A DNA stretch of 64,000 nucleotides from SAR86 cluster bacterium (GCA_002401885.1 NVUL01000001.1:32966-96965), one strand, 5' to 3'; shown: positions 9,775 through 20,538, counted from the stretch's first letter. The notes: generated from the letters alone by a model not told the origin. Made by a program: numbers and translations.

Positions 9775-12264
9775 CTACAGTGTCCGAATCTGAGTATAGT
9801 CTGTATAGCCCATTAGTATCTTCTCGATACCATCCTGCTTCCTGGTGTGCATGCCCGCTTTGATTGCCGCAATATGTACTTCCGATGCTGGGGCCCGACG
9901 CAAGACCAAATTCTTGATTTCAGAATTGTTCATCAAGAGTTCGTGAACACCCATGCGCCCTCTATAACCCGTATCAAGGCAATCCATGCAGCCCGGCGCT
10001 TTATAGAGAGTGAACTGACCTTTCTGCGCGAAGTCCTTATGCCAGAGTTCAATCTGCCTGATTACTTCTTCATCACTAGGTGCAGAACGAGAATCTCCCG
10101 ACATTGCCTCACTGCAATATTCGACTGCCAGGAACTCGAGCTCTCGCTTCTCAGGTGTGTAAGCTTTCTTACAAGAGGTGCACAAGGTTCTTGTTAGGCG
10201 TTGGGAGAGTACACCGATCATCGCATCGGCGAAGTTGAATGGATCCATATCCATATCTAATAAGCGCACGATACTTTCCGCTGCGCTATTGGTATGCAGC
10301 GTTGATAGCACCAAGTGACCAGTGAGCGATGCCTCGATCGCTGTTGATGCTGTTTCATGGTCACGCATCTCGCCTACCATGATGATGTCTGGGTCAGCAC
10401 GCAGGAAGGCTCTCATCGCGATAGAAAATGTCATTCCAACTTTGTCGTTTACTTCAACTTGGCGTAGCCCCGGCTGAGTAATTTCCACTGGATCTTCCGC
10501 TGTCCAAATTTTTCGCTCAGTACCATTCAAATAATTTAAAACGGAATGCAAGGTTGTACTCTTACCAGAACCGGTAGGGCCACAAACGAGAAACAAGCCG
10601 TGCGGCCTGGAAATGCCATCTAATAAACGGTCGAGATTGTCACTACTTAGCCCGATGGCGTTGATCGGCATACACTTACCGCCACTAAGCAGACGAATAA
10701 CAACATCTTCTATACCACCGGCGGTAGGAATGGTTGCCACACGTAGCTCTACATCAACTGGAGCGAAGTGTCTGAAATTAATCTTTCCATCCTGAGGCTT
10801 GTTCTTGTTAGAAATGTCTAGGTGCGCCATTACCTTGATTCTGGAAACGAACACGGCGCGATATTTTGTGGGAAATTTGTAGTAGGTCGCTAGCACACCA
10901 TCTTTTCTGAAGCGCACGACAACCTTCTGCTTGCCCATACCAGGCTCTATATGTATGTCCGACACCTTCTGCCGATGCGCATCTTCGACAATTTTATTGA
11001 CTATGCGCACTACGACATTGTCAGTAACCTGCGCAGTTTCTGCTGCTGAGAAGAGCGTCGAATCATAGGAATCGTCTTCACCATCGGCATCTAACTCGCC
11101 ATCGAAATCGGCTATCGTCGCTTCGATGTCTTCGGATGAATAATAGAACTGTAGTGCCCAGTTAATGTCCTCTGGGGACGCCATGACAGGCTCGACATAT
11201 TTGTTAATGTTAAAACTTAGAGCGTCAGTAACCTGCCAATCCATTGGGTTCTCGATCGCTACGACGATCTTGCCCTCGTAGACATAGAGGGGTACAACCT
11301 TGTGCTTAAATGCGATAGCCGCGGTGAGCACTCGAATAACTTCCGGCTCCACAATAAATTCGCGTAGGTTTACAAAGGGAATACCTAGCTTCTTGGCGAG
11401 GCTCTGTTGAATCTCATCCTTCGCGATGACTCCGGCGTTGACCAAAATCTCGCCAAGCGCGCTCTTACGACTCTTCTTCTGTTCTTTTAACGCGTCTTGA
11501 AGCTGCACCTCCGTTACCAGATCTTCCGACAGCAGAATCTCACCGAGTTTTAGGTTCGGCATGTTCTTCTGCCGAGAGAGAGCGCCCTCTAATTCATCTG
11601 CATCAACGATCTTATTGCTTACTAAGTATTCGCCGATCGTGCGCGAGCGCTCTGTCTGTTGCTCCTCGAGAGCAGTGCTTAGTGCTTCCTGAGAAATCTG
11701 CTTCTCTTGAACGAGCAGGTCGCCGATCTGACCACCGATGGTATTGCTTTCGATTGAGGCTTTGGAGACGAAGAGGTGGGTACAGTAGCGCCACTTGCGT
11801 CCGACCTTTGTCTGCTCGTAAAAATGGAGTCCGTTCTTGTCGGTGCGCGAGCCGTAGGTCTTGCCGGTGATTTCTGTTCGATCTTTAAAAAATACCTCGA
11901 AGGAACGCGCAGCCGTATCGACATCCAGTCCTTTGATTTTCTCTTCGGTATTCTGGCTTTCTAACATCAATTGATACGGTTTCTCCAGTCGAAGAAACTT
12001 AATGTTAGCCATATCGATATCGGTAGGATTGTTAGCACGCGGTTCGAGAATGCTGATTGTTTCGGTAGACGCGTTGAACTGAGTGAGCTTACCCTTAGTA
12101 CGGCTATTATTATTCAGCTCAATAGTTACTGAGGTATTGGAGTATTCAGGCCCCTCATGCACATCCGAGAACGGCGGTGGCTGAAGGTCTATCTTCATAA
12201 TTACTGGGGATTGTGAATTCATGCCCGAAGAAGGCCCCATCACAATCGCTGAATCGCTTTGCAT
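9775..12264 (-). CDS. Orphan PilB/GspE-type ATPase with four N-terminal 30-residue repeats
   Basis: This 829-residue ATPase is much longer than MshE or PilB (about 560-575). The catalytic part is complete: Walker A GPTGSGKS at 562-569, a DPDIIMVGEMRD Walker B segment, an LSTLHTNSA histidine box and a C-terminal CTSC...CMDC zinc site. The N-terminal 170 residues form a separate region of unknown fold. It is followed by four copies of an LGEIL...ALxxQ helical-hairpin motif spaced exactly 30 residues apart (starting near 180, 210, 240, 270), then an MshEN-like domain. The start at 12264 has a strong GAGGAG site. No pilin or platform gene adjoins it. It may serve the MSHA system or act in twitching or chemotactic control; this is inference. 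Confidence 0.85.
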   Translation of the reverse strand: MQSDSAIVMGPSSGMNSQSPVIMKIDLQPPPFSDVHEGPEYSNTSVTIELNNNSRTKGKLTQFNASTETISILEPRANNPTDIDMANIKFLRLEKPYQLMLESQNTEEKIKGLDVDTAARSFEVFFKDRTEITGKTYGSRTDKNGLHFYEQTKVGRKWRYCTHLFVSKASIESNTIGGQIGDLLVQEKQISQEALSTALEEQQTERSRTIGEYLVSNKIVDADELEGALSRQKNMPNLKLGEILLSEDLVTEVQLQDALKEQKKSRKSALGEILVNAGVIAKDEIQQSLAKKLGIPFVNLREFIVEPEVIRVLTAAIAFKHKVVPLYVYEGKIVVAIENPMDWQVTDALSFNINKYVEPVMASPEDINWALQFYYSSEDIEATIADFDGELDADGEDDSYDSTLFSAAETAQVTDNVVVRIVNKIVEDAHRQKVSDIHIEPGMGKQKVVVRFRKDGVLATYYKFPTKYRAVFVSRIKVMAHLDISNKNKPQDGKINFRHFAPVDVELRVATIPTAGGIEDVVIRLLSGGKCMPINAIGLSSDNLDRLLDGISRPHGLFLVCGPTGSGKSTTLHSVLNYLNGTERKIWTAEDPVEITQPGLRQVEVNDKVGMTFSIAMRAFLRADPDIIMVGEMRDHETASTAIEASLTGHLVLSTLHTNSAAESIVRLLDMDMDPFNFADAMIGVLSQRLTRTLCTSCKKAYTPEKRELEFLAVEYCSEAMSGDSRSAPSDEEVIRQIELWHKDFAQKGQFTLYKAPGCMDCLDTGYRGRMGVHELLMNNSEIKNLVLRRAPASEVHIAAIKAGMHTRKQDGIEKILMGYTDYTQIRTL

Positions 12265-12424
12265 ATTTACTCCTCAACTCCTGCAGTACTTTAGCAGGAA
12301 TTGGAAAACTGCACAATTTGTGCATCTTATTGAATTTATTAGCTATTCATCCTGTTGCTGATCGCTATTTCCAGCAAGCAAGGTGAGACTTTGTAATTCG
12401 TTCTGCTTCGACTCAGGTCGCTTT

Positions 12425-13339
12425 TTATCTGGCCAGTTTGGTTTTGCAGAAAATGATCAATTTAGTTAGGCTTCCAGTGGTCAAGCCTACTCCCGTCAGC
12501 ACAAGCGTACAGGCAAATAGCATGAAAAATGTAACTTCTTCTGCAAGAAAAAGATTCGCCCAAAACAGGCTGAATAAGGGGATCAAAAATGTATTGGTGA
12601 CAGCAAGATTCGATCCTACCCGCGAAATGAGCCTGTAGAACAAAACGAAGGCGAAGCCTGTGCAAATTATCCCCAGAGATAGGACACTCAGCCAGATCGA
12701 ACCCGTTGGCATTATCTCGGGCATTTGCCAGAGAGCGAGGGGCAATAGAGTTAACGAAGAAAAAATCAAACTACCTGTCGTAACTGCTACGCCACTCACG
12801 GCAGGGAGATATCGAGCCATTAGGTTAATTGCTAGACCATAGAATACCGACGCCAAAATACCTGCCGCTATCGCCAACAGACTTGTGCTTGACGCTAACG
12901 GCCCGGAGTAATCCAACATCAATAGAACTACTCCCAAAAAACCGACGAACATACCCACTATTGCTATCAATGAGAGTCGCTGCTGCCACAAAGTAAACGC
13001 AATAATAGCTGTGAAAAATGGAACGGTGGCATTAATGATTGAGGCGAATCCGGCACCTATGCTCAGGGTAGCGTAAGCCAAAAGGCAGAATGGGACTGTC
13101 ATATTGCAGAAACTGAGAAGGAGAATAGGACGCCAGTTTGACACTATCTCATGCTGCTTTCCCAAAGCGATACAAACTGGCAATAACACCAGCAATGCTG
13201 AGGTCACGCGCATCTCAATGAGAAAGAAAGGGCCAAACACGGGCGAGCTAATTCGCAAAAACAAAAAAGATGCTCCCCAAATTGCGGAAAGCAGTATAAG
13301 CACGAGATAATCTTCTAATGCGGGTTCACGGGCCTGCAT
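12425..13339 (-). CDS. EamA/DMT-family inner-membrane transporter
   Basis: This 304-residue protein has about ten hydrophobic helices arranged as two EamA repeats. The first begins LVLILLSAIWGASFLFLRI, the classic DMT start, and the second is near residue 155 (LLAIAAGILASVFYGLAINL). Such proteins export or exchange amino acids and other small metabolites; the substrate cannot be read from sequence. I chose the ATG at 13339 (MQAREPALEDYL) because the longer frame to 13525 would put a cationic, non-conserved tail ahead of the first helix and would overlap the neighbouring aminotransferase gene. Confidence 0.85.
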   Translation of the reverse strand: MQAREPALEDYLVLILLSAIWGASFLFLRISSPVFGPFFLIEMRVTSALLVLLPVCIALGKQHEIVSNWRPILLLSFCNMTVPFCLLAYATLSIGAGFASIINATVPFFTAIIAFTLWQQRLSLIAIVGMFVGFLGVVLLMLDYSGPLASSTSLLAIAAGILASVFYGLAINLMARYLPAVSGVAVTTGSLIFSSLTLLPLALWQMPEIMPTGSIWLSVLSLGIICTGFAFVLFYRLISRVGSNLAVTNTFLIPLFSLFWANLFLAEEVTFFMLFACTLVLTGVGLTTGSLTKLIIFCKTKLAR

Positions 13340-13428
13340 TGTTGGGAAACCTATTCTGCGTAACCGCAGTGAGAGTTGTGCGCGAGATAGGCCGTCGAGT
13401 TGATTTGCTCGACTGACCGCTGGACTGA

Positions 13429-14604
13429 CTAAGCTGAGTAGACTGCTTGCGCCGCAGCTACCGCCTTGCTGACTTCTGCTTGCACGCCTTGCGTAGCAAG
13501 TACGCTGCCGAGTGCCGAAATACAAAGCAACACATTGCTTTTGTTGCTAGCGAAACCCATCAGGCCAATGCGCCACACTGAACCTGCCAGCGCGCCGAGG
13601 CCAGAGCCAATTTCAAGATTGTAGTCGTTCAATAACGCCGTGCGTACTGCCGCATCATCTATTGAAGCTGGAAATGAGACGGCGTTTAACTGAGGAAGAC
13701 GGTACTCTTTGTCCACCACAAATTTGAGACCCAAAGATTCTAGACCAACGACTAAGGCAGCGTGATTCAGTGCATGCCTGTCCCAGGCATTCTGCAAACC
13801 TTCTTCCTGTAAAATCAACAAAGATTCGTGTAGAGCATAGAGAGAATTAACCGGCGCCGTGTGGTGGTAAGAGCGTTTCGCATCGCTTCCCCAATAGCCC
13901 ATGACCAAATTCAGATCGAGAAACCAACTCTGGACCTTCGATTCTCGCTCACGTATAACCTGTGCCGCTCGCTCGGAGAAAGATATCGGAGACAGTCCCG
14001 GAACACAGGATAGACACTTCTGTGTTCCGGAGTAGATCGCGTCGATACCCCATTCATCTACCTGCAACTCGATGCCACCCAGCGATGTCACAGCATCGAC
14101 GATGGAGAGACAATCGTACTTTGCAGCTAAACCACAGAGCGCCTCTACATCGGAGCGAGTTCCAGTTGAGGTTTCGGCATGTACAAAGGCGATGGCTTTC
14201 GCGTCTGGATTGTCGGTCAAAGCTTGTTCGGCCTTATCGATATCGATAGTGCTGCCCCAAGGGTCTTCCACCATGATCGCCTCGGCACCACAACGTTCTA
14301 CATTTTCTTTCATGCGCCCACCAAACACGCCATTCTGACAGATAATCACCTTGTCACCGCGCTCGATCAAGTTTACAAATACTGTTTCCATACCCGCAGA
14401 GCCAGGGGCAGATACGGGCATAGTTAGCTGGTTTTCTGTTTTAAAGGCGTGCTGTAGAAGCTGCTTGGTCTCATCCATCATCTGGATAAAGGCTGGGTCG
14501 AGATGCCCTATCGTAGGCCGTGACAAAGCCTCGAGAATTCGTGGATTCACATCGGAAGGACCGGGGCCCATAAGTGTACGAACTGGCGGATGAAATGATT
14601 TCAT
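13429..14604 (-). CDS. Class V aminotransferase, alanine/serine-glyoxylate aminotransferase type
   Basis: A PLP enzyme of 391 residues, the usual length for AGXT-like aminotransferases that convert glyoxylate to glycine with alanine or serine as donor. The N-terminal GPGPSDVNPRI segment, the APGSAGMETV phosphate-binding region, the AETSTGTR and DAVTSLGG segments and the PLP-binding lysine in SGTQKCLS (Lys196) are all present. The C-terminal IGSGLGALAGSVWRIGLMG segment closes the fold. The donor cannot be told apart by eye from serine-pyruvate enzymes. The EamA gene begins 90 bases after its stop, on the same strand, so the two may be co-transcribed. Confidence 0.87.
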   Translation of the reverse strand: MKSFHPPVRTLMGPGPSDVNPRILEALSRPTIGHLDPAFIQMMDETKQLLQHAFKTENQLTMPVSAPGSAGMETVFVNLIERGDKVIICQNGVFGGRMKENVERCGAEAIMVEDPWGSTIDIDKAEQALTDNPDAKAIAFVHAETSTGTRSDVEALCGLAAKYDCLSIVDAVTSLGGIELQVDEWGIDAIYSGTQKCLSCVPGLSPISFSERAAQVIRERESKVQSWFLDLNLVMGYWGSDAKRSYHHTAPVNSLYALHESLLILQEEGLQNAWDRHALNHAALVVGLESLGLKFVVDKEYRLPQLNAVSFPASIDDAAVRTALLNDYNLEIGSGLGALAGSVWRIGLMGFASNKSNVLLCISALGSVLATQGVQAEVSKAVAAAQAVYSA

Positions 14605-14674
14605 TGAGTGCTAACCTCTAGTGTGCCTTTGCAAAAGTGGCTCTTTTATAGTGCCTCGGTAAAAACGGAGCCCA

Positions 14675-14703
14675 TAAAAAAGCCGAGTATAACCCGGCTT
14701 TTC
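14675..14703 (-). terminator. Terminator of the alpha ribosomal operon
   Basis: On the minus strand AAGCCGGGTTATACTCGGCTT forms a short GC-rich hairpin followed by a T tract. It lies 25 bases after the rplQ stop and marks the end of the long ribosomal transcription unit. Confidence 0.82.
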
Positions 14704-14727
14704 TGAATACACTTGAAAACTAACTGC

Positions 14728-15129
14728 TTAATCCTCAGTAGCTTCCACCACTGCATCGTCAGCTTCGGTATTGGGTCGATCTACCAGTTCAACATAAGCC
14801 ATAGTCGCTTTGTCACCGGCGCGCTCGCCACACTTAAGAATGCGGATATAACCACCGGGGCGGTCTGTGTAGCGCGGGCCTAGTTCGGTGAACAATTTAC
14901 CCACTGTAGCTTTGCTACGAGTACGGCTGAATGCCAAGCGGCGGTTCGCCACACTGTCCTTCTTTGCCAAAGTAATCAGAGGCTCAGCAACGGACCGCAG
15001 CTCCTTCGCCTTGATTAGTGTGGTTTTAATAATTTCATGCTCAACTAATGAGATAGTCATATTTCTGAACATGGCTGATCGGTGCGAACTATTTCTATTT
15101 AGCTGGCGACCGCTTTGTCGATGACGCAT
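14728..15129 (-). CDS. rplQ: 50S ribosomal protein L17
   Basis: The N-terminus [17 protein letters not shown] is the universal L17 signature and is followed by the conserved TLIKAKELR and PLITLAKKD segments. At 133 residues it is close to the family norm, with a short acidic tail ([12 protein letters not shown]). An AAGG ribosome-binding site precedes the start. L17 lines the polypeptide exit-tunnel side of the large subunit. It is the last gene of the alpha operon, directly after rpoA and before a strong terminator. Confidence 0.97.
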   Translation of the reverse strand: MRHRQSGRQLNRNSSHRSAMFRNMTISLVEHEIIKTTLIKAKELRSVAEPLITLAKKDSVANRRLAFSRTRSKATVGKLFTELGPRYTDRPGGYIRILKCGERAGDKATMAYVELVDRPNTEADDAVVEATED

Positions 15130-15162
15130 AACTCGTTACCTTATCTAAGGGCTTAACTAATT

Positions 15163-16161
15163 CTAAGCTGCCCGATCGTCTGATTTAAGACTGGACGGAG
15201 GCCAATTTTCAAGACGCAGACCAAGTGATAGCCCACGCGTAGCCAACACGTCTTTAATCTCTGTTAGAGACTTCTTACCTAGGTTTGGTGTCTTCAACAG
15301 CTCAACTTCTGTGCGCTGTATAAGATCGCCAATGTAATAAATATCTTCAGCCTTGAGGCAGTTCGCAGAGCGTACAGTCAACTCAAGATCATCGACCGGG
15401 CGAAGAAGAATCGGATCAATCTCGTCTTCATGCTCTTCGGGTTCTGCAATGATTTCACTTTGCAGGTCGACGAATACTGCTAGCTGATGCTGCAAGATTG
15501 TAGCAGCACGACGAATAGCTTCTTCTGGCTCAATAGTGCCGTTAGTTTCAATATCGATCACTAATTTATCGAGGTCAGTGCGTTGTTCAACACGGGCACT
15601 ATCTACCGAGTAGGACACACGAATAACTGGCGTGTAGGAAGCGTCGAGGAGAAGTCTTCCAACACTACGAGTCTCATCGTCTTCAGAAGCACGACTATCC
15701 GCTGGAGAGTAACCTCTGCCCTTGCGAACAGTTAGGCGCATGTTCAGCTCGCCATTCGCATTCAAATGCGCGATAACATGATCTGGATTCATGATCTCAA
15801 CATCATGGTCCACAGTAATATCACCCGCAGTTACAGCGCCGGATCCTTTCTTGTTTAGAGTGAGAACCGCCTCTTCGTTGTTATTTAGTACTACGGCGAG
15901 GCCTTTGAGATTAAGAAGAATTTCGATTACATCCTCTCGTACGCCTTCAATAGTGCTGTACTCATGTACAACTCCATCTATCTCGACTTCTTCAACTGCA
16001 GCCCCAGGCATAGAAGAAAGTAGGATCCTTCGTAATGCGTTACCCAATGTATGACCAAAGCCCCGCTCTAGCGGCTCTAATACAACCTTCGAGTGACAAG
16101 CATCGAACTCGTCGACCTGTATCACTTGCGGCGTTAGAAAATCTGATAAAGAAATTTGCAT
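15163..16161 (-). CDS. rpoA: RNA polymerase alpha subunit
   Basis: This 332-residue alpha subunit assembles RNA polymerase and contacts activators and UP elements. The N-terminal domain carries the dimerisation motif [20 protein letters not shown], and the C-terminal domain (about 250-320) carries the helix-hairpin-helix DNA-binding segment [17 protein letters not shown] use the ATG at 16161 (MQISLSDFL), aligned with other RpoA starts and preceded by GGTGGA; nine extra upstream codons are probably not translated. It sits between rpsD and rplQ as in other gammaproteobacteria. Confidence 0.97.
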   Translation of the reverse strand: MQISLSDFLTPQVIQVDEFDACHSKVVLEPLERGFGHTLGNALRRILLSSMPGAAVEEVEIDGVVHEYSTIEGVREDVIEILLNLKGLAVVLNNNEEAVLTLNKKGSGAVTAGDITVDHDVEIMNPDHVIAHLNANGELNMRLTVRKGRGYSPADSRASEDDETRSVGRLLLDASYTPVIRVSYSVDSARVEQRTDLDKLVIDIETNGTIEPEEAIRRAATILQHQLAVFVDLQSEIIAEPEEHEDEIDPILLRPVDDLELTVRSANCLKAEDIYYIGDLIQRTEVELLKTPNLGKKSLTEIKDVLATRGLSLGLRLENWPPSSLKSDDRAA

Positions 16162-16187
16162 GAAATCCACCCTTTGTGTGATTGTCA

Positions 16188-16808
16188 CTACTTAGAATAT
16201 AGCTCGACGATTAGGTTCTCGTTGATCTCTGAAGGCAGATCTTCACGCTCAGGCTTGCGCGTGAACTGACCTTCTAGCTTGCTTTGATCTACTGTTACCC
16301 AATCGATCGGATTACGCTGCGAAGCTAATTCCAATGCTGATTTAATTCGTAGCTGCTCTTTAGCTTTCTGACGAATGGCAACAGAGTCACCTTCAGAAAC
16401 ACGGTAAGAAGCAATATTTACCACTTCACCATTCACAGTGATGGATTTGTGTGCAACAAGTTGACGTGATTCGGCGCGAGTCGAGCCAAAACCCATGCGA
16501 TAGACAACGTTATCTAGACGGCATTCCAATAGCTGCAATAGATTTTCGCCTGTCGCACCTTTAATTCGAGCCGCTTCCTTATAGTAGCCTCGGAACTGCT
16601 TCTCCAGCACACCATAAGTTCTTCTGACTTTTTGCTTCTCGCGAAGTTGCACACCGTAATCAGATAGGCGGCCACGACGTGCACCGTGCTGGCCAGGAAT
16701 CGTATCGGCTTTGCACTTGCTATCTAATGGACGAACGCCGCTCTTCAGAAACAGATCTGTTCCTTCACGACGGGACAACTTACATTTTGGGCCTAAATAA
16801 CGGGCCAT
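16188..16808 (-). CDS. rpsD: 30S ribosomal protein S4
   Basis: The 206-residue protein begins [20 protein letters not shown] and contains the S4 RNA-binding domain (about 95-160, [20 protein letters not shown]). S4 is a primary 16S rRNA binder and, in E. coli, the translational repressor of the alpha operon, in which this gene lies. Only two cysteines (Cys9, Cys32) occur in the N-terminal region, so it is a zinc-free type. Length and context are normal. Confidence 0.97.
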   Translation of the reverse strand: MARYLGPKCKLSRREGTDLFLKSGVRPLDSKCKADTIPGQHGARRGRLSDYGVQLREKQKVRRTYGVLEKQFRGYYKEAARIKGATGENLLQLLECRLDNVVYRMGFGSTRAESRQLVAHKSITVNGEVVNIASYRVSEGDSVAIRQKAKEQLRIKSALELASQRNPIDWVTVDQSKLEGQFTRKPEREDLPSEINENLIVELYSK

Positions 16809-16862
16809 AGTCTATCTCCTGTGCTCTTTCACGTATCAGAAGAGCTTCTGCTTACTTATCGT

Positions 16863-17258
16863 TTAAACGCGACGTTTCTTAGGGGGTCTGCAGCCATTGT
16901 GTGGAATAGGCGTGACGTCAGTAATATTTCCGACTCGAAGACCGCAATTATTCAGCGCTCTAACAGCCGACTCACGACCAGGACCAGGACCATTAACCTT
17001 CACGTCCAGAGTCTGCAATCCATAAAGTTCAATAGCCGCTTTTCCTGCCTTCTCTGCAGCAACCTGAGCTGCGAAAGGCGTGCTCTTTCTGGAACCACGG
17101 AAACCGGAACCGCCGGCAGTCGCCCAGCTCAATGCATTACCCTGACGATCGGTAATAGTGATGATCGTGTTATTAAAGGATGCATGAATATAAGCAAGGC
17201 CATCGATAACGGCGTTGCGGGTTTTCTTCTTAGTCGACTTCTCTGCTGGCTTAGCCAT
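16863..17258 (-). CDS. rpsK: 30S ribosomal protein S11
   Basis: A 131-residue protein with the S11 signatures [19 protein letters not shown] and [13 protein letters not shown], ending in the basic [12 protein letters not shown] tail. S11 lies on the 30S platform and contacts the mRNA exit region. It sits in the alpha operon between rpsM and rpsD. Confidence 0.97.
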   Translation of the reverse strand: MAKPAEKSTKKKTRNAVIDGLAYIHASFNNTIITITDRQGNALSWATAGGSGFRGSRKSTPFAAQVAAEKAGKAAIELYGLQTLDVKVNGPGPGRESAVRALNNCGLRVGNITDVTPIPHNGCRPPKKRRV

Positions 17259-17317
17259 AAATTATTCCATCTAACTCTTTTGTACGTTCTAAATACTTAG
17301 CTGACTACGCTTGCCAA

Positions 17318-17674
17318 TTACTTACGAATTGGTTTGCGTGGACCTTTTCTCGTTCTAGCATTTGTTTTCGTGCGCTGACCACGAACTGGCAGAGAACGAC
17401 GATGACGAATACCACGGTTGCAACCTAAATCCATAAGACGCTTGATGTTCATGGATACTGCGCGCCTGAGATCACCCTCAGTAGTATGGTTCGCTACTTC
17501 CGCTCGAATGCTGTCCAATTGTTCAGGGCTGAGCTCACTAGTCTTCAACGAAGGCGTGATTCCAGTCTTGTCACAAATCGCACTTGCGGTAGTTGGGCCA
17601 ATTCCAAACACATAACGTAAAGAAATAACGATGTGCTTGTTATCGGGTATGTTGATTCCGGCAATACGTGCCAT
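17318..17674 (-). CDS. rpsM: 30S ribosomal protein S13
   Basis: 118 residues beginning [14 protein letters not shown], with the helix-two-turn-helix region [10 protein letters not shown] and the basic C-terminal tail [18 protein letters not shown]13 sits at the head of the small subunit and bridges to the large subunit and P-site tRNA. It is the first large gene of the alpha operon, after rpmJ. Confidence 0.97.
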   Translation of the reverse strand: MARIAGINIPDNKHIVISLRYVFGIGPTTASAICDKTGITPSLKTSELSPEQLDSIRAEVANHTTEGDLRRAVSMNIKRLMDLGCNRGIRHRRSLPVRGQRTKTNARTRKGPRKPIRK

Positions 17675-17727
17675 AAAAGGTGCTCCGTTCTCTACTATTC
17701 TTGCTTACGAATTCAGTCGTGTCAGGA

Positions 17728-17844
17728 TTAACCCTGACGTTGCTTGTGTCTTGGCTCAGATTTGCAAATTACTCGCACAGAGCCATTACGCTTAATTACT
17801 TTGCAGTTTCGGCAAATCTTCTTTACAGATGCTCTAACTTTCAT
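17728..17844 (-). CDS. rpmJ: 50S ribosomal protein L36 (zinc-ribbon form)
   Basis: A short frame of 38 codons in the secY-rpsM gap reads [20 protein letters not shown] and continues into [15 protein letters not shown], which is plainly L36. The zinc ligands Cys11, Cys14, Cys27 and His33 are all present, so this is the zinc-containing version, not the zinc-free paralogue made under zinc starvation. It lies between secY and rpsM, as in most gammaproteobacteria. Confidence 0.95.
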   Translation of the reverse strand: MKVRASVKKICRNCKVIKRNGSVRVICKSEPRHKQRQG

Positions 17845-17896
17845 GTTCGTTCTCCGTTGTTCTTTAAGTAGTCTCTATAACTCAGCGAGCAAGTGA

Positions 17897-19222
17897 CTAA
17901 ATACCACTACGTCCGTAGCTGCCTAACTTCGATTTCTTCATCAGAGAATCATACTGATGAGACATTAGGTGCGACTGTACCTGTGACCAGAAGTCCATAG
18001 TTACAACCACCGAAATTAATAGCGCCGTACCACCCAAGTTAAAGGGCACGTTAGCAAACATTTGCATAAAATTCGGCAACAAACATACAAGTGTAATATA
18101 CACAGCACCGAACATAGTCAGCCTCGTGATTACACCGTCGATGTACTTCGCAGTTTGCTCACCAGGTCTAATGCCGGGAATAAATGCACTTGAGCGCTTC
18201 AAGTTCTCGGCAACATCGCGTGGATTAAATACTAGTGCCGTATAAAAGAAGCAGAAGAATATAATCATCGCGCTAAAAATAATGATGTAAAGAGGCTGGC
18301 CCGGTCCGATGAGGAATGCTAATTCCTGCAACCACTCCGAACCCTCAGCCTGACCAAACCAGTTCGCGATACTGGCAGGGAATAACAAGATACTGCTGGC
18401 GAAAATCGCTGGTATAACGCCCGCCATATTAATCTTAAGTGGTAGATGACTAGCTTGAGCCTGATACATCTTTCTACCCTGCTGGCGTTTCGCATAGTTG
18501 ACGGTAATGCGACGCTGCGCTCTTTCTATATAGACGATACAGGCAACAACACCGATCGCGATCAAACCCACGACTAGCAGTAACACACCATTGATCTGGC
18601 CTTCGTAAGCTTGCGTCAACGATGTACCGATAGCTGCCGGAAAGCCTGCAACGATGCCGGCGAAGATCAACATCGATATTCCGTTGCCGATACCTTTTTC
18701 TGTAATCTGCTCACCCAACCACATCAGGAACATTGCCCCGGTAACCAGAGATACAATAGCAGTCAGGTTAAATGCAAGACCCGGCGCGTAAGCCATTGGC
18801 GCCAAAAGCCCAACAGTCATACCGGTTCCCTGAACAGTCGCTAGCACCAAGGCACCGTAACGCGTGTACTGGGATATCTTACGGCGACCAGATTCGCCTT
18901 CTTTCTTTAACTGATCTAACTGCGGGCTTACTGCAGAAAGCAACTGCATAATAATCGAGGCCGATATATAAGGCATGATGCCCAGGGCTAGGATGCTCAT
19001 TCTTTCCAGAGCACCACCGCCGAACATATTAATCATATCCGTGAACGTGCCTTCCTGTGCTGAGAAGAAGGACGCCAACTGCAATGGATCAATTCCAGGG
19101 ACAGGGATATGTGTGCCAATTCGGTATACGAAAATAGCAAACAATAGAAACAACAGACGTGACTTAAGCTCGCCTAGTCCCGCGCCTATGTTTTCTGGAG
19201 TTATGTTGGGTTTGTTTGCCAT
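17897..19222 (-). CDS. secY: Preprotein translocase subunit SecY
   Basis: This 441-residue channel subunit of the SecYEG translocon has the ten expected membrane helices. Signatures include the N-terminal segment [12 protein letters not shown], the helix-2 plug region ([16 protein letters not shown]) and the cytoplasmic loop [26 protein letters not shown]. It exports signal-peptide proteins, of which this window encodes many. It lies in the spc operon between rplO and rpmJ. Confidence 0.97.
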   Translation of the reverse strand: MANKPNITPENIGAGLGELKSRLLFLLFAIFVYRIGTHIPVPGIDPLQLASFFSAQEGTFTDMINMFGGGALERMSILALGIMPYISASIIMQLLSAVSPQLDQLKKEGESGRRKISQYTRYGALVLATVQGTGMTVGLLAPMAYAPGLAFNLTAIVSLVTGAMFLMWLGEQITEKGIGNGISMLIFAGIVAGFPAAIGTSLTQAYEGQINGVLLLVVGLIAIGVVACIVYIERAQRRITVNYAKRQQGRKMYQAQASHLPLKINMAGVIPAIFASSILLFPASIANWFGQAEGSEWLQELAFLIGPGQPLYIIIFSAMIIFFCFFYTALVFNPRDVAENLKRSSAFIPGIRPGEQTAKYIDGVITRLTMFGAVYITLVCLLPNFMQMFANVPFNLGGTALLISVVVTMDFWSQVQSHLMSHQYDSLMKKSKLGSYGRSGI

Positions 19223-19240
19223 TATCTATTTTACTGTTCG

Positions 19241-19789
19241 CTATTCTTCTGCCGCAGGAGCGTCGTCTTTTTTAGCCTTAGCCGGCTTCTTCTTAGCCGC
19301 CTTGGCAGGCTTGTCAGCTTTCTTCGCTAACTTCTTAACTTTCACCGGAACTTCAATGTCGATGACCTTGCCACCGGCAGCTTCGATTGCTGCTCGCGCA
19401 CCCTTAGTTGCACCAATTCCTTCGAGAGTAACTGCCTTAGTTACATCACCGGATAACATTACCTTCGCTCTCTTGATTCCAGCAGTAATTAAGTTCGCCT
19501 TCCGCAGCACTTCAATAGTGACAACGTCCGCATCCAATTTATTTAATTCTGATGTGCGAACCTCGGCTGAAACACGTCCTATACGGGAGCTAAAGCCGTA
19601 CTTCGGTAGACGCATTTGCAAAGGCATCTGGCCGCCTTCGAATCCCGGTCGAACTGTGCCGCCAGTACGAGACTTCTGACCTTTGTGACCGCTTCCAGCA
19701 GTCTTGCCCGAGCCACTACCGATACCGCGACCGACGCGTTTCTTGGCTTTATGGCTGCCAGGAGCTGGGCTTAATGTATTTAGTTCCAT
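19241..19789 (-). CDS. rplO: 50S ribosomal protein L15 with C-terminal basic extension
   Basis: The N-terminus [20 protein letters not shown] and the glycine-rich [19 protein letters not shown] segment identify L15. The ATG at 19789 with AAGGA upstream is preferred over an adjacent GTG. At 182 residues it is some 38 longer than the E. coli protein. The extra part (from about 147) is a lysine/alanine/proline-rich tail ([20 protein letters not shown]) followed by an acidic end. The tail could make additional rRNA contacts; its function is not known. Confidence 0.95.
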   Translation of the reverse strand: MELNTLSPAPGSHKAKKRVGRGIGSGSGKTAGSGHKGQKSRTGGTVRPGFEGGQMPLQMRLPKYGFSSRIGRVSAEVRTSELNKLDADVVTIEVLRKANLITAGIKRAKVMLSGDVTKAVTLEGIGATKGARAAIEAAGGKVIDIEVPVKVKKLAKKADKPAKAAKKKPAKAKKDDAPAAEE

Positions 19790-19799
19790 CACGATATCC

Positions 19800-19982
19800 T
19801 TAGTCTACGGCGACCATGTAGCTAACTTTGTTAATCATTCCGCGTACCGATGGAGTATCTTCCACCTCGACGGATTGGTTCATGCGACGCAGGCCCAGGC
19901 CCCTCAAGCAAAGCTTGTGCTTTGGAAGTGTGCCGATCGGGCTACGTACTAATGTAACTTTGACTATCTTTTTCTTCGCCAT
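19800..19982 (-). CDS. rpmD: 50S ribosomal protein L30
   Basis: Sixty residues with the L30 pattern [29 protein letters not shown], full length for bacterial L30. It lies between rpsE and rplO in the spc operon, the usual position. Confidence 0.96.
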   Translation of the reverse strand: MAKKKIVKVTLVRSPIGTLPKHKLCLRGLGLRRMNQSVEVEDTPSVRGMINKVSYMVAVD

Positions 19983-20016
19983 TTTTCTACCTGCTGTTCC
20001 TTAAGCCGTCTAGTCT

Positions 20017-20526
20017 TTAACCGAGAATCTCTTCGACTGACTTACCGCGTTTGCCTGCAATGTCTTCAGGTGAACGCATGTCTCGCAGACCGTTAAAAGT
20101 AGCGCGCACTACGTTAACTGGGTTAGTGGAGCCATAACACTTGGCCAGTACATTCTGTACACCCGCCAATTCTAGAATCGCACGCATTGCACCACCGGCG
20201 ATTATGCCAGTACCTTCAGATGCTGGCTGCATATATACCTTAGACGCGCCGTGCTTTGCTTTAATTGGATACTGCAAAGTATGGCCATCTAAACTCACCG
20301 TAATCATGTTACGGCGTGCCGCTTCCATAGCCTTCTGAATCGCCAAAGGAACCTCACGAGCCTTACCGCGACCAAAACCGATGCGGCCATTGCCGTCACC
20401 AACTGCAGTAAGTGCTGTAAAACCAAAAACCCGACCACCTTTAACCACTTTCGCTACGCGGTTAACCTGGATCAGCTTTTCTTGCATGCCTTCTTCGTTC
20501 TTATCAGGCTGGTCTCTATATGCCAT
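20017..20526 (-). CDS. rpsE: 30S ribosomal protein S5
   Basis: 169 residues with the double-stranded RNA-binding-like N-terminal domain ([19 protein letters not shown]) and the C-terminal segment [22 protein letters not shown]5 helps decoding fidelity and mRNA unwinding. The KVVKGGR loop, where spectinomycin-resistance changes usually occur, looks wild type. It lies between rplR and rpmD. Confidence 0.97.
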   Translation of the reverse strand: MAYRDQPDKNEEGMQEKLIQVNRVAKVVKGGRVFGFTALTAVGDGNGRIGFGRGKAREVPLAIQKAMEAARRNMITVSLDGHTLQYPIKAKHGASKVYMQPASEGTGIIAGGAMRAILELAGVQNVLAKCYGSTNPVNVVRATFNGLRDMRSPEDIAGKRGKSVEEILG

Positions 20527-20538
20527 AGTTCAAAACCC

